From: Roseovarius gahaiensis
GTDB lineage: Bacteria > Pseudomonadota > Alphaproteobacteria > Rhodobacterales > Rhodobacteraceae
NCBI RefSeq assembly: GCF_011601345.1
Contig: NZ_JAAORB010000012.1
Coordinates: forward strand, 1-64,000
DNA: 64,000 bases
Direction of reading: 5' to 3'
In this document: positions 10,340 to 18,872 of the stretch, piece after piece
How the letters are laid out: every line of letters begins with the position of its first letter
How positions within the stretch are numbered: the stretch's first letter is position 1
The notes under the pieces: generated by a model
The model's database searches: none
The model's input: the letters and a program-made list of their open reading frames with translations, nothing else
Told to the model about the DNA's origin: nothing
Program-made: the position numbers and the translations under genes

Positions 10340-11089
10340 ATGATGACCAAACCCTTTCTGATCCTGCAACTGCGCCCCGAGACTGAGGCCGCAGATGATG
10401 AATATGCTGCGATTTTGCGGAAGGGCGGATTGGCCCCGGCCCAAACACTCCGTATCCGTCTGGATCAACAGAACCAGCCCGATGATCTGTCGCTGGATGA
10501 TCTGTCGGGGGTGATCGTCGGGGGTGGGCCCGGATGTGTCAGCGATGCCCCGGCTGACAAATCCGAGGTCGAGGCGCGGATCGAAGCACAGGTGTTGTCG
10601 CTGATGCCCGCGATCACTCAGCGCGATTTCCCGTTTCTTGGGTGTTGCTATGGCATCGGTATATTGGGGAAACACTTGAACGGCGATGTCAGCAAAGATC
10701 GCTATTCCGAACCGGTTGGAACTGCCGATTGCGCCCTTACGGAGGCAGGCCACGCTGACCCGCTGCTAGACGGTGTGCCGAACAGTTTCGCGGCGTTCGT
10801 TGGCCACAAAGAGGCGTTGCAAGACCTTCCCGTTGGCTGCACACATTTGGTCAGCGCGCCAAGCTGCCCGTTCCAGATGGTGCGCTTTGGGCAGAATGTG
10901 TATGCCACCCAGTTCCACCCCGAGGCCGACGCCACAGGGTTTGAAACCCGGATCAAGATTTACCGGCATCGTGGATATTTTCCACCTGAAACGGCGGATG
11001 ATCTGATTGCAATGTGTCGCGCGGCGGATGTGAATGCGCCCGAAAAGGTTTTGGCGAATTTCGTAACGCGTTACCGCGTCGAGATTTGA
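10340..11089 (+). CDS. Class I glutamine amidotransferase-like protein
   Basis: A 249-residue stand-alone GATase1 domain related to the glutaminase part of GMP synthase. The nucleophile elbow is FLGCCYGIG (Cys about residue 104) and the His-Glu pair of the triad is in QFHPEAD near residue 195. Such free-standing proteins include gamma-glutamyl hydrolases and polyamine- or amine-processing amidases; the substrate is not clear. ATGs at 10340 and 10343 are both possible and neither has a strong ribosome-binding site. The 3' end overlaps the convergent oxidase gene by 19 bases. Confidence 0.8.
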   Translation: MMTKPFLILQLRPETEAADDEYAAILRKGGLAPAQTLRIRLDQQNQPDDLSLDDLSGVIVGGGPGCVSDAPADKSEVEARIEAQVLSLMPAITQRDFPFLGCCYGIGILGKHLNGDVSKDRYSEPVGTADCALTEAGHADPLLDGVPNSFAAFVGHKEALQDLPVGCTHLVSAPSCPFQMVRFGQNVYATQFHPEADATGFETRIKIYRHRGYFPPETADDLIAMCRAADVNAPEKVLANFVTRYRVEI

Positions 11090-12327
11090 AACCGATTTGC
11101 GTCATATGGTGCCAGATCAAGGTTGAGACGCTGACCATCTACCAACCCGGCGACAATACGCCCGGTTTTCGGCCCGGCGGTTAGCCCGATGTGCTGATGC
11201 CCGAAGGCCGCGAACACGCCGGTTTTGCCAAGCTCTCCGACCAAGGGCAGGCTGTCGGGCGTTGACGGGCGGAACCCCATCCATTCCTCTACGCTGTCAT
11301 AGGTCAGAGATGGGAAAACCAGCTTGGTGTGGCGTTTGATCAACTCCAAAGGCCGTTGTGACGGGCCTTTGGTGATCCCGCCAAGTTCCACGGTGCCAGC
11401 ACAGCGCAAGCCGCTGGCCATCGGGTTAACGGCAAATTTTCCCTTGGACACCATCATTGGATTGCGTGGGGTTTGCGACGGGTTTTTGAAGTGCAGGTGA
11501 TAGCCGCGCTCGGCCTCAAGATGGACCTTGACCCCCAGCTTGCGCATCAGCGCTTTTGACCAAATCCCGGCGGCCAGAACCGCGTGATCACAGGGCAGGC
11601 TGCCTTGCAGTGTTTGAACCTGCGATATGCGCCCGTCGCTTAGGGTGATATCCACGGCTTCGGTTTGCAGGTAGGTGCCGCCTTCATCCTGCAAAACTTG
11701 CGCAAGATCTTGCATATATCGCCCCGGATCGGTGATGTGCCCATGGCCTTTCAGGCGGGCAAGGCATTGGGTGGCCGGGCCAAGGATCGGCTCGGCGTCT
11801 TGCACGGCAGGGCCTTCCAGAATCTCGGGGGTCATCCCGGCCTCTTGCTTGATTGCCCATGAATAGGCGTCGGCTTCGAACGCAGCACGGGTTTCGTAGG
11901 CATAGCCCAAATCGCTGGTCGTAATCCATTTTTCCGCCAAGGTGCCGCGCGTCAAAGCGCGGTGCTGATCAACGCTATCGGTGATTAACGGAATCAGGGC
12001 CTCGACCGTGCGGCGGCAGGTGTCTTCGTTTGCGTTGCTGACAAACCGGGCCAGCCATGGCGCAAGGCGGGGCAGATAAGACCACTGTAAAAACAAGGGT
12101 GACTTGGGGCTCAGCATGTATTTCAGGGCGGTGGACAGCAGATCGGGTGTGTTGACAGGCACCATTGCCCATTGCGCCAACAGTCCCGCATTGCCAAAGG
12201 ATGCGCCCGCGCCGGGGCCTTCGCGATCAATCAGCGTCACATCATGCCCGGCCCGGCGCAGCCAAATGGCGCTGCTGAGGCCGCAAATCCCTGCGCCGAT
12301 AACGATGATCTTTTTCGATGTGCTCAT
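11071..12327 (-). CDS. FAD-dependent amino-acid oxidase/dehydrogenase (DadA-like)
   Basis: A 418-residue flavoenzyme. The N-terminal dinucleotide-binding motif IIVIGAGICGLSSAIWLRRA begins near residue 6. The C-terminal FAD contact region reads MGFRPSTPDSLPLVGELGKT and then FGHQHIGLTAGPKTGRIVA, as in D-amino-acid dehydrogenases of the DadA group. D-amino-acid or imino-acid oxidation is likely but the substrate is not known. The ATG at 12327 directly precedes the FAD motif; longer frames upstream add an unlikely Cys/Pro-rich tail. Confidence 0.82.
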   Translation of the reverse strand: MSTSKKIIVIGAGICGLSSAIWLRRAGHDVTLIDREGPGAGASFGNAGLLAQWAMVPVNTPDLLSTALKYMLSPKSPLFLQWSYLPRLAPWLARFVSNANEDTCRRTVEALIPLITDSVDQHRALTRGTLAEKWITTSDLGYAYETRAAFEADAYSWAIKQEAGMTPEILEGPAVQDAEPILGPATQCLARLKGHGHITDPGRYMQDLAQVLQDEGGTYLQTEAVDITLSDGRISQVQTLQGSLPCDHAVLAAGIWSKALMRKLGVKVHLEAERGYHLHFKNPSQTPRNPMMVSKGKFAVNPMASGLRCAGTVELGGITKGPSQRPLELIKRHTKLVFPSLTYDSVEEWMGFRPSTPDSLPLVGELGKTGVFAAFGHQHIGLTAGPKTGRIVAGLVDGQRLNLDLAPYDANRFQISTR

Positions 12328-12424
12328 GAAATTGCGCCCCGGCCAGTGCTGTGTCGCGCAGCTAAGCCGAGGATTATTGCAAGGGCAAGGGGCAGCGGGC
12401 CCGTTTTTCATGGCAAACCGCAAA

Positions 12425-12451
12425 GAAAAACCCCGCCGGATGGCGGGGTTT
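12425..12451 (-). terminator. Terminator after rpmJ
   Basis: Read on the minus strand: a 7-bp CCCCGCC/GGCGGGG stem extended by A-T pairs, a 4-base loop, and a T tract. It begins 27 bases after the rpmJ stop. Confidence 0.85.
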
Positions 12452-12477
12452 GTTCGCGTCGTGCAGGGGGCTGAGTT

Positions 12478-12603
12478 TCAGCCCTGACGTGCCTTGAAGC
12501 GGCGTTGTGTTTTATTGATCACGTAAACGCGGCCTTTGCGGCGCACGACGCGGCAATCACGGTGCCGGTTCTTCAGCGAGCGGAGCGAGTTGCGAACCTT
12601 CAT
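12478..12603 (-). CDS. rpmJ: 50S ribosomal protein L36
   Basis: A 41-residue very basic protein, [20 protein letters not shown] at the N-terminus and [12 protein letters not shown] at the C-terminus, matching the alphaproteobacterial L36 form. It has one cysteine only (residue 17), so it is the type lacking the four-ligand zinc site. It ends in its own terminator and starts 81 bases downstream of tRNA-Val on the same strand. It stands alone, outside the spc operon, as usual for this form of L36. Confidence 0.96.
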   Translation of the reverse strand: MKVRNSLRSLKNRHRDCRVVRRKGRVYVINKTQRRFKARQG

Positions 12604-12684
12604 GGTCGATCTCCTGTCTGTCGCGGCGCGGGCCAGCGCCTAGGGTTGCGGGCGTTCCACGACCAGCGCGAAACAGTGAATTCA

Positions 12685-12759
12685 TGGTGGGCGATACAAG
12701 GTTCGAACTTGTGACCCCTTCGATGTCAACGAAGTGCTCTACCGCTGAGCTAATCGCCC
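12685..12759 (-). tRNA. tRNA-Val (anticodon GAC)
   Basis: A full cloverleaf can be drawn on the minus strand: acceptor GGGCGAT/ATCGCCC, D-arm GCTC...GAGC, anticodon stem CTTCG/CGAAG around loop TTGACAT (anticodon GAC), T-arm ACAAG-TTCGAAC-CTTGT, and an encoded 3' CCA. Length is 75 bases. It lies just upstream of rpmJ on the same strand. Confidence 0.97.
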
Positions 12760-12905
12760 ATGAATACCAACACGTCCTTTGCCCCAAATAATAGGGGCGC
12801 GGAAAGCCGCGCCGGTGAGAGCGGTCTATAAAAGGAGTCGGGCAGGGGATCAAGGGCTTTTAGAACGACAAATTCAGTCTATTATGTTTCTAGAACGGAG
12901 AGACC

Positions 12906-13769
12906 ATGCCGAAAGCCGCTTATCATCTCACGCATCCGCAGCGCCGGACAACATCTGTTGTGTTTTCCTCGCCTCACAGCGGCTGCGATTACCCGTGGTC
13001 TTTTTTGCGTCGAACAACCTTGAACACCCATACCGTGCGCAGTTCCGAGGATGCGTTCGTTGACAGATTGTTTCAGGATGCCCCGCGTCATGGAGCGCCT
13101 TTTATCAAGGCCGGGGCGCCGCGCGCGTTTGTCGATTTGAATCGTGCCGAAGACGAGTTGGACCCGGCGTTGATCGACGGGCTGCGCAAATCGGGGCATA
13201 ACCCGCGTGTTGCCTCGGGGCTTGGGGTGATCCCGCGTGTGGTGGCCAATGGCCAAGCGATCTATTCGGGCAAGATCACAATGGCCGAGGCGACACGCCG
13301 GATTGAAACCTATTGGCGCCCCTACCACGAGGCGCTGAGTGCGCAGTTTGATCAGGCGCACCTGATGTTCGGTCAGGCGATATTGGTGGATTGCCATTCG
13401 ATGCCGCATGAAGCGGTGGATTCGGTTGTGCGTATGGGCGTGCGGCGGCCTGACATTGTGCTGGGTGATCGCTTTGGCGCGGCAGCGGCCGCCGATGTGG
13501 TTGACCGGATTGAAGAGGCCTTTGTCAACGCGGGCCTTGTTGTCACCCGCAATACGCCCTTTGCCGGTGCTTATGTCACACAACGCTACGGTCGGCCGTC
13601 GCGCAACCGTCATGCCGTGCAAATCGAAATCGACCGGGCGCTTTACATGAACGAGCAGTTGATCCGCCCCAATGGCCATTTCGAAGCGTTTCGGACGTTG
13701 CTGAATGGTGTGATCGCCGACATCGCCGCGATTGGCTGCCCAACCGGACAGGCCCTCGCGGCCGAATAG
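12906..13769 (+). CDS. N-formylglutamate amidohydrolase family protein
   Basis: A 287-residue zinc hydrolase of the family that splits N-formylglutamate into formate and glutamate (last step of one histidine breakdown route). Visible motifs are SSPHSGCDYP (about 21-30), VDLNRAEDELDP (about 77-88) and DCHSMP (about 163-168). No other hut genes are near, and members of this family also occur without histidine catabolism, so the true substrate may differ. GGAG precedes the ATG. The gene ends two bases from the convergent dinB stop. Confidence 0.82.
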   Translation: MPKAAYHLTHPQRRTTSVVFSSPHSGCDYPWSFLRRTTLNTHTVRSSEDAFVDRLFQDAPRHGAPFIKAGAPRAFVDLNRAEDELDPALIDGLRKSGHNPRVASGLGVIPRVVANGQAIYSGKITMAEATRRIETYWRPYHEALSAQFDQAHLMFGQAILVDCHSMPHEAVDSVVRMGVRRPDIVLGDRFGAAAAADVVDRIEEAFVNAGLVVTRNTPFAGAYVTQRYGRPSRNRHAVQIEIDRALYMNEQLIRPNGHFEAFRTLLNGVIADIAAIGCPTGQALAAE

Positions 13770-13771
13770 AC

Positions 13772-15025
13772 CTATCGCAGCGAGCGCCCCTTTAGGATGG
13801 CGTTTGGTCCAAATCGCGCGCGAATGCTATCGGTTGCGCGCTCGGCCTCGCCACGGCGGGCGGCGTTTTGGTCTAACAGGTCGCCCGACCGATCAGCCCC
13901 GTCTTGCGGCACCAGATCGGACAGCCCGACGCCGATCAGACGATATGACATTTGCCCCTCGACCTGATCCAAAAGCGCCCTTGCCGTGCGATAGATCGTA
14001 TCGGCCATCTGCGTGGCATCGCGCAGGGCAACGCGGCGGGTCAGCTGGCTATGATCGCGGCGCTTCAGTTTCAACGTCACAACGCGGCCTGCGATCCCCT
14101 TGGCTTTGGCGCGGTCAGACACTTTTTCGGCCAAGCGCCACAGATGCCCATCCAGAATGTCGGTATCGGCAATATCTTCTGGAAAAGTGGTTTCATTTGA
14201 TACGGATTTGACGGGGGCGTTTGCGGACACGCGGCGCGCATCCTGCCCGCGCGCCAGATGCCACAACCTGTTCCCCATAGACCCAAAGCGCGCGATCAGG
14301 TCTTGCTGCTCCCATCTTAGTAGATCGGAAATGGTGCGGATGCCCGCCGCGTCCAAGGCGCTACGTGTGGCCCCGCCGACACCCCAGATCAGGCTGACGG
14401 GCTTGTTGTGCAGGAACGCGGCGGTTTCGCTTTGCCCGATCACAGAAAACCCGTGCGGTTTGTCGAGGTCAGACGCGATCTTGGCCAGAAATTTGTTATG
14501 TGACAGCCCGACCGAGCCAGTTAGCCCTAATTGATCGCGCATCCGTTTGATCAGCTGTGCCAGCATGACTGCAGGCGGTGCACCATGCAGGCGGGTGGTG
14601 CCGGTCAGGTCCATGAACGCCTCGTCCAGCGACAGCGGTTCGACCGATGGCGTCAGGTCATGCATCATGGCGCGGATCTGACGCGACACGTCTGCATAGA
14701 CCTCCATTCTGGGCTTCAAGACCACCGCGTCGGGGCATAGCGCAAGTGCCTTGAACATCGGCATCGCCGACCGCACGCCGCGAATGCGCGCGATATAGCA
14801 CGCGGTCGAAACCACACCGCGCCGCCCGCCGCCAATGATCAGCGGTTTGTCGGCCAATTCAGGATTGTCGCGTTTTTCAACGCTGGCATAAAACGCATCG
14901 CAATCCATATGTGCGATAGACAGCTGAAACAGCTCGTCATGCGCCAAGACACGCGGACTGCGGCACGCGGGGCAGCGCGGGCCGTTATCAAACTGTGTCA
15001 GGCAATCGCGGCAAAGGGCGGGCAT
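13772..15025 (-). CDS. dinB: DNA polymerase IV with N-terminal zinc ribbon
   Basis: A 417-residue Y-family translesion polymerase. Catalytic acidic motifs are HMDCDAFYASVE (about 38-49) and SLDEAFMDLTG (about 129-139); the SVGLSHNKFLAKIASD region and little-finger domain follow. Before the polymerase core lies an extra segment of about 30 residues with cysteines at 5, 8, 18 and 21 (CRDC and CPAC), a likely zinc ribbon absent from E. coli DinB. No lexA-type box was identified upstream. Confidence 0.93.
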   Translation of the reverse strand: MPALCRDCLTQFDNGPRCPACRSPRVLAHDELFQLSIAHMDCDAFYASVEKRDNPELADKPLIIGGGRRGVVSTACYIARIRGVRSAMPMFKALALCPDAVVLKPRMEVYADVSRQIRAMMHDLTPSVEPLSLDEAFMDLTGTTRLHGAPPAVMLAQLIKRMRDQLGLTGSVGLSHNKFLAKIASDLDKPHGFSVIGQSETAAFLHNKPVSLIWGVGGATRSALDAAGIRTISDLLRWEQQDLIARFGSMGNRLWHLARGQDARRVSANAPVKSVSNETTFPEDIADTDILDGHLWRLAEKVSDRAKAKGIAGRVVTLKLKRRDHSQLTRRVALRDATQMADTIYRTARALLDQVEGQMSYRLIGVGLSDLVPQDGADRSGDLLDQNAARRGEAERATDSIRARFGPNAILKGRSLR

Positions 15026-15107
15026 TGCAGATCTGCTTGTTGCGCAAGGTGCGGGCGTTTGTAACGTGGTTGGTGCCAGACTACACTAGCCCAAGTGGGG
15101 AGTCTTT

Positions 15108-15539
15108 ATGCAAAGCAATGATGCGGGCGTCATGGGCAGCTCCGACCGGTTTGACGGCACCAAGCTTTTCCTCTTTCTGGGCGAGGAGCTTCTGACGATC
15201 CGGCGTGATCAGCGCCCGGATATACCATGGCCAGGGCGGTTGGATGTGCCGGGTGGCGGCCGCGAACATGGCGAAACCCCAATGCAGTGCGTCTTGCGCG
15301 AAACCCAAGAAGAAACCGGGCTTGCACTAAGTCCGGGTGATTTGGTCTGGAAGCGATTCTATGACGAGCCGATCCGGGCATGGTTTTTTGCGGCTCATTT
15401 GCCAAAACAGCGTGCGCAACAGGTTGTGCTTGGCAATGAGGGCACGGAATGGCTTTTGATGGCGCCGGCGGTTTACATGCATCACCCCGAGGCCGTGCCG
15501 CATTTCCGTGAGCGCCTGACGGCTTATCTTAACGACTAA
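15108..15539 (+). CDS. Nudix hydrolase
   Basis: A 143-residue pyrophosphohydrolase. The full Nudix box GX5EX7REUXEEXGU is present: GGREHGE, then seven residues, then RETQEETGL (about 47-70). The substrate (nucleoside diphosphate derivative) is not predictable. It ends 8 bases before the convergent engB stop. Confidence 0.9.
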   Translation: MQSNDAGVMGSSDRFDGTKLFLFLGEELLTIRRDQRPDIPWPGRLDVPGGGREHGETPMQCVLRETQEETGLALSPGDLVWKRFYDEPIRAWFFAAHLPKQRAQQVVLGNEGTEWLLMAPAVYMHHPEAVPHFRERLTAYLND

Positions 15540-15547
15540 AGCACCGT

Positions 15548-16198
15548 TTATTCCAACGTGGCGATCACGGCGCGCAGCGTGGCAATGCCTTCGCCCTTTT
15601 CGCTGGAGGTCACGATCAGTTCCGGAAAGGCGGCGGGATGTTTGGCCAGCTTTCCGCGCACCTGATCCAATACCTTGTCGCGCTCGCCCGCTTTCAGCTT
15701 GTCAACTTTGGTCAGCACGCATTGAAACGTCACGGCAGAGCTGTCCAGAAGGCTCATGATCTCTTCGTCCACGTCCTTGATTCCGTGACGTGCATCTATC
15801 AACACGAAGGCACGGCGCAGGTTGGGACGACCTGACAAATACTGTTTCAGAAGCCTTTGCCATGCTTCGACCTTGGCCAGCGGCGCGTTGGCGTAGCCAT
15901 AGCCGGGCAGGTCCACCAGATAATGGCTTTCGCCCAAGGTGAAAAAGTTGATTTCTTGCGTGCGGCCCGGTGTGTTTGAGGCGCGTGCGATGGCCTTGCG
16001 CCCGGTGATCGCATTGATCAGGCTGGATTTCCCGACGTTCGAGCGTCCGGCGAAACATACCTCAAGACGGTCGGCGTCAGGCAGACCTGACATGGCAACG
16101 ACGCCTTTCAGGAATTCGACCGGACCGGCGAACATTTTGCGCCCAAGTTCCGAGGTCTGCTCGTCCGGGGGATCGGACAAAGGGAACAGCATGGTCAT
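15548..16198 (-). CDS. engB: Ribosome-biogenesis GTPase EngB/YsxC
   Basis: A 216-residue TRAFAC GTPase needed for late 50S subunit assembly. G1 is GRSNVGKSSLI (about 50-60), a T-rich G2 is NTPGRTQE, G3 is DLPGYGYA, G4 is TKVDK and the C-terminal TSSEKGEG is the G5-like element. Its start overlaps the MOSC gene stop by 4 bases, making it the last gene of a yidC-MOSC-engB unit. Confidence 0.96.
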   Translation of the reverse strand: MTMLFPLSDPPDEQTSELGRKMFAGPVEFLKGVVAMSGLPDADRLEVCFAGRSNVGKSSLINAITGRKAIARASNTPGRTQEINFFTLGESHYLVDLPGYGYANAPLAKVEAWQRLLKQYLSGRPNLRRAFVLIDARHGIKDVDEEIMSLLDSSAVTFQCVLTKVDKLKAGERDKVLDQVRGKLAKHPAAFPELIVTSSEKGEGIATLRAVIATLE

Positions 16199-16944
16199 GT
16201 CAGCACCTCGATTGTGTCACCAATAGACAGGTCGCCGGATTTCGTAACCTCGGCGTAAATCCCGAAATTCTGATGATCGAAAAGACGGTTCAAGGTGCCA
16301 AGCGTGTCGGCATCCCGGTGCCCTGTGTCCGGATTTGCAGTGGTGGCTGTGCAACGGACAATGGGTTCGCGCACCTGCAATTCCGCATCGCCGATGCGAA
16401 GTATTTTCCCGACCCAATCTGTTTCAGCCCAGGCGGCTAGGCCACTTATGTGAATGTTCCCGCGCCAGCGCAGCGGCGATATGTCCTGCCCGACCGCCTC
16501 GGTCATGGCGTCGTTCGACGCCAGATTCAAAAGGCTGATCGACGGGTAATCGGTATCGGTCATACCGCGCCCCTCGACCCGCACAAGGCGCGCCGATTGC
16601 GCGCGGGGGCTGGGCATCAACGGGCGCAACCAATCCAGAAAGGCTTGCGCCTCGCGGTCGGGGTCAAACGACAGATCGGGCCGGTCGGGGTGGCGCAAGG
16701 TCACCGTGCCGGCCACGGTGTCGCACTCGGCGCTGATCGCCATAAGGCTTGGCACTTTGGCGCCGCGCGAAAAGGCAGTGCAGGGCGACCATGCGCTGTC
16801 GTCGGCGTCGGACACCTCATGTGCCACGGCCCAACGCCTGTCCCAAGGCATGGTCTGCCCGGCGCTCAGCGTGACCTGCGCCAAGCTTTCGCGCCCATGT
16901 CCCTTGATCGGGTGGCGCCACAGGGCGGCGACCCGCGCGGTCAT
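16195..16944 (-). CDS. MOSC-domain protein
   Basis: A 249-residue protein with an N-terminal beta-barrel MOSC_N-like part (WRHPIKGHGRESL) and a C-terminal MOSC domain with the conserved cysteine in PIVRCTATTANP (about residue 205). MOSC domains handle sulfur or molybdenum cofactor in enzymes such as YcbX and mARC, so a molybdoenzyme or sulfur-carrier role is possible. It overlaps yidC by 4 bases upstream and engB by 4 bases downstream, so translation of the three is probably coupled. Confidence 0.88.
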   Translation of the reverse strand: MTARVAALWRHPIKGHGRESLAQVTLSAGQTMPWDRRWAVAHEVSDADDSAWSPCTAFSRGAKVPSLMAISAECDTVAGTVTLRHPDRPDLSFDPDREAQAFLDWLRPLMPSPRAQSARLVRVEGRGMTDTDYPSISLLNLASNDAMTEAVGQDISPLRWRGNIHISGLAAWAETDWVGKILRIGDAELQVREPIVRCTATTANPDTGHRDADTLGTLNRLFDHQNFGIYAEVTKSGDLSIGDTIEVLT

Positions 16945-18761
16945 TTCTCGTCCGGTTTCGGCTTGCGCTTGAAGCTGGATTTGATGTTGCCCAGAAGGTC
17001 GGGTTTATACCCTTGGCTGCGCATGATCATGTACTGCTGCGAGAACGTGATCGTGTTGTTCGCGATCCAGTAGATGACCAGACCACTGGCAAAACTGCCC
17101 AGCATGAACATGAAAACCCAAGGCATCCACGCAAAAATCATTTGTTGTGTCGGGTCCGTGGGAGCCGGGTTGAGCTTTTGCTGAAGCCACATCGAGATCC
17201 CCAGCAACAGCGGCAGAATGCCGATAAAGATCAATGCAAGGATCGACCCGGGCTCGGGCGCATCCCAAGGGAACACACCCCACAGGTTATAAAGCGACGA
17301 AGGGTCAGGCGCGGAAAGATCCTTGATCCACCCGATCCAAGGGGCGTGGCGCAGCTCAAGTGTGACGAAAATCACCTTATACAGCGAGAAGAAAATGGGG
17401 ATTTGCAGAAGGATCGGCAAACAGCCCGACGCCGGGTTGACCTTTTCCTTCTTGTACAGCTCCATCATCTGCTTTTGCAGGGCCTGACGATCGTCGCCGG
17501 CGGCCTCTTTGATTTTCTCCATCTGCGGCTGAAGTTCTTTCATCTTCGCCATCGAGACGTAGGATTTGTAGGCAAGTGGCAGCAGCAGCGCCTTGATCAA
17601 AAGGGTCAGCCCGATGATGGCCCACCCCATGGACCCCGCCAGCCCCATGCCCGCCAGCGTGACGTTCAGCCAGTGCAGCACGGCAAAGATCGGCTTGGTC
17701 AGGAAAAAGAACCAGCCCCAGTCAATCGAGTCGAGAAACCGGTCGATCCCGGCGTCGTTTTGATAGGAGCGGATGGTATCCCACTCTTTCGCCCCGGCAA
17801 AAAGCCGTGTCGACACACTGACACTATCGCCGGGTTCCAGCGTTTCAGTGCGCTGTTTCGAGGTCGTCTGATAGATGTTGCGCCGGGTATCCTGAAACGT
17901 GGTGAACTGCGCGCCCTTTGTGTCGGGAATAAGGGTGGTCATCCAGTAGTGATCGGTGAACCCGATCCAGCCGTTTTCCGCGACTGCGGTTTCCGAATAA
18001 TTTGTTGCGGGCTCAAAATCGTCGTAGTCGGTTTCCGTCAACTCGCCATCAACCATGCTGATCGCGCCTTCGTGCAGAATGAAGAAATTCTTCATATCCG
18101 CAGGCTCGCCATGGCGGGCCAAAATGCCATAGGGGGCAAGGGATGCCGTCGCCGAGCCGGTGTTTTCCACGGATTGCGTGACGTTGAACATAAAGTCCTG
18201 ATCAACGCTGATTTCCCGGCGGAAGGTCAGACCCGCGCCATTGTCCCAGACAAGGGTCAGGGGGGTGTCAGGCGTCAGGGTTTCACCGCTTTCGATTTGC
18301 CAAAGCGTGTTCGCACCGGGCACCGTGTCGGCGTTCAGGCCTTGGCCGGGGGCCCAGCCGAACAGGGCGTAATAGGCTTGATTGCTGCCGACGGGCGCCA
18401 GTAGCGTGACGGTGTCTGCCCCGGGCTCAAGTGTTTCGCGGTATTTGCGCAGCGCCAGTTGATCAATGCGTCCGCCCAACAGTGAAACCGCGCCTTGCAG
18501 GCTGGGCGTGTCGATTTCAATCTGCGGTGTTTCCTGCGCGGGTTCGGTGCCTGCTGCGGTTTCGCCGGTGGGCACGTCCTGCGTGGTTGCGGCTGTTTCA
18601 GGTGCTGCAGCAGGTGCATCCCCGGTGGCCTCGGTCTGGGCCGGAGTTGTCGCGATGTCGTCCTGCGTAGGTTCGGGGGGCGGGAACATTACGAACCACA
18701 CCAAGATTACGATGAAGCTAAGCGCCGTCGCCAGAATTAGGTTCTTGTTCTGATCATCCAT
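16941..18761 (-). CDS. yidC: Membrane protein insertase YidC
   Basis: A 606-residue insertase that places proteins in the inner membrane with or without SecYEG. The start at MDDQNKNLILATALS gives the usual first transmembrane helix. A large periplasmic domain follows an acidic Thr/Ala/Pro-rich linker (about 35-85), then the five-helix core with KELQPQMEKIKE and NPASGCLPILLQIPIFFSLY. A conserved Arg-free C-terminal tail ends KRKPKPDEK. Upstream on the same strand there is no rnpA or rpmH, which often precede yidC in other bacteria. Confidence 0.97.
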   Translation of the reverse strand: MDDQNKNLILATALSFIVILVWFVMFPPPEPTQDDIATTPAQTEATGDAPAAAPETAATTQDVPTGETAAGTEPAQETPQIEIDTPSLQGAVSLLGGRIDQLALRKYRETLEPGADTVTLLAPVGSNQAYYALFGWAPGQGLNADTVPGANTLWQIESGETLTPDTPLTLVWDNGAGLTFRREISVDQDFMFNVTQSVENTGSATASLAPYGILARHGEPADMKNFFILHEGAISMVDGELTETDYDDFEPATNYSETAVAENGWIGFTDHYWMTTLIPDTKGAQFTTFQDTRRNIYQTTSKQRTETLEPGDSVSVSTRLFAGAKEWDTIRSYQNDAGIDRFLDSIDWGWFFFLTKPIFAVLHWLNVTLAGMGLAGSMGWAIIGLTLLIKALLLPLAYKSYVSMAKMKELQPQMEKIKEAAGDDRQALQKQMMELYKKEKVNPASGCLPILLQIPIFFSLYKVIFVTLELRHAPWIGWIKDLSAPDPSSLYNLWGVFPWDAPEPGSILALIFIGILPLLLGISMWLQQKLNPAPTDPTQQMIFAWMPWVFMFMLGSFASGLVIYWIANNTITFSQQYMIMRSQGYKPDLLGNIKSSFKRKPKPDEK

Positions 18762-18872
18762 TGCAGATGGCCACCCGTCTGTGTTTTCAATCACCGCGGT
18801 TCAACAGAGTGCGAGGCCAAAGGTCAAGGGGATTCCGGGAAATGGCAGTATTGAGCACCATTGAACCATTTC

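Noticed and set aside
17013-18404. Long open frame antisense to yidC
   Set aside because: It is a high-GC shadow with Arg/His/Gln-rich, motif-free sequence, while yidC itself is unmistakable.
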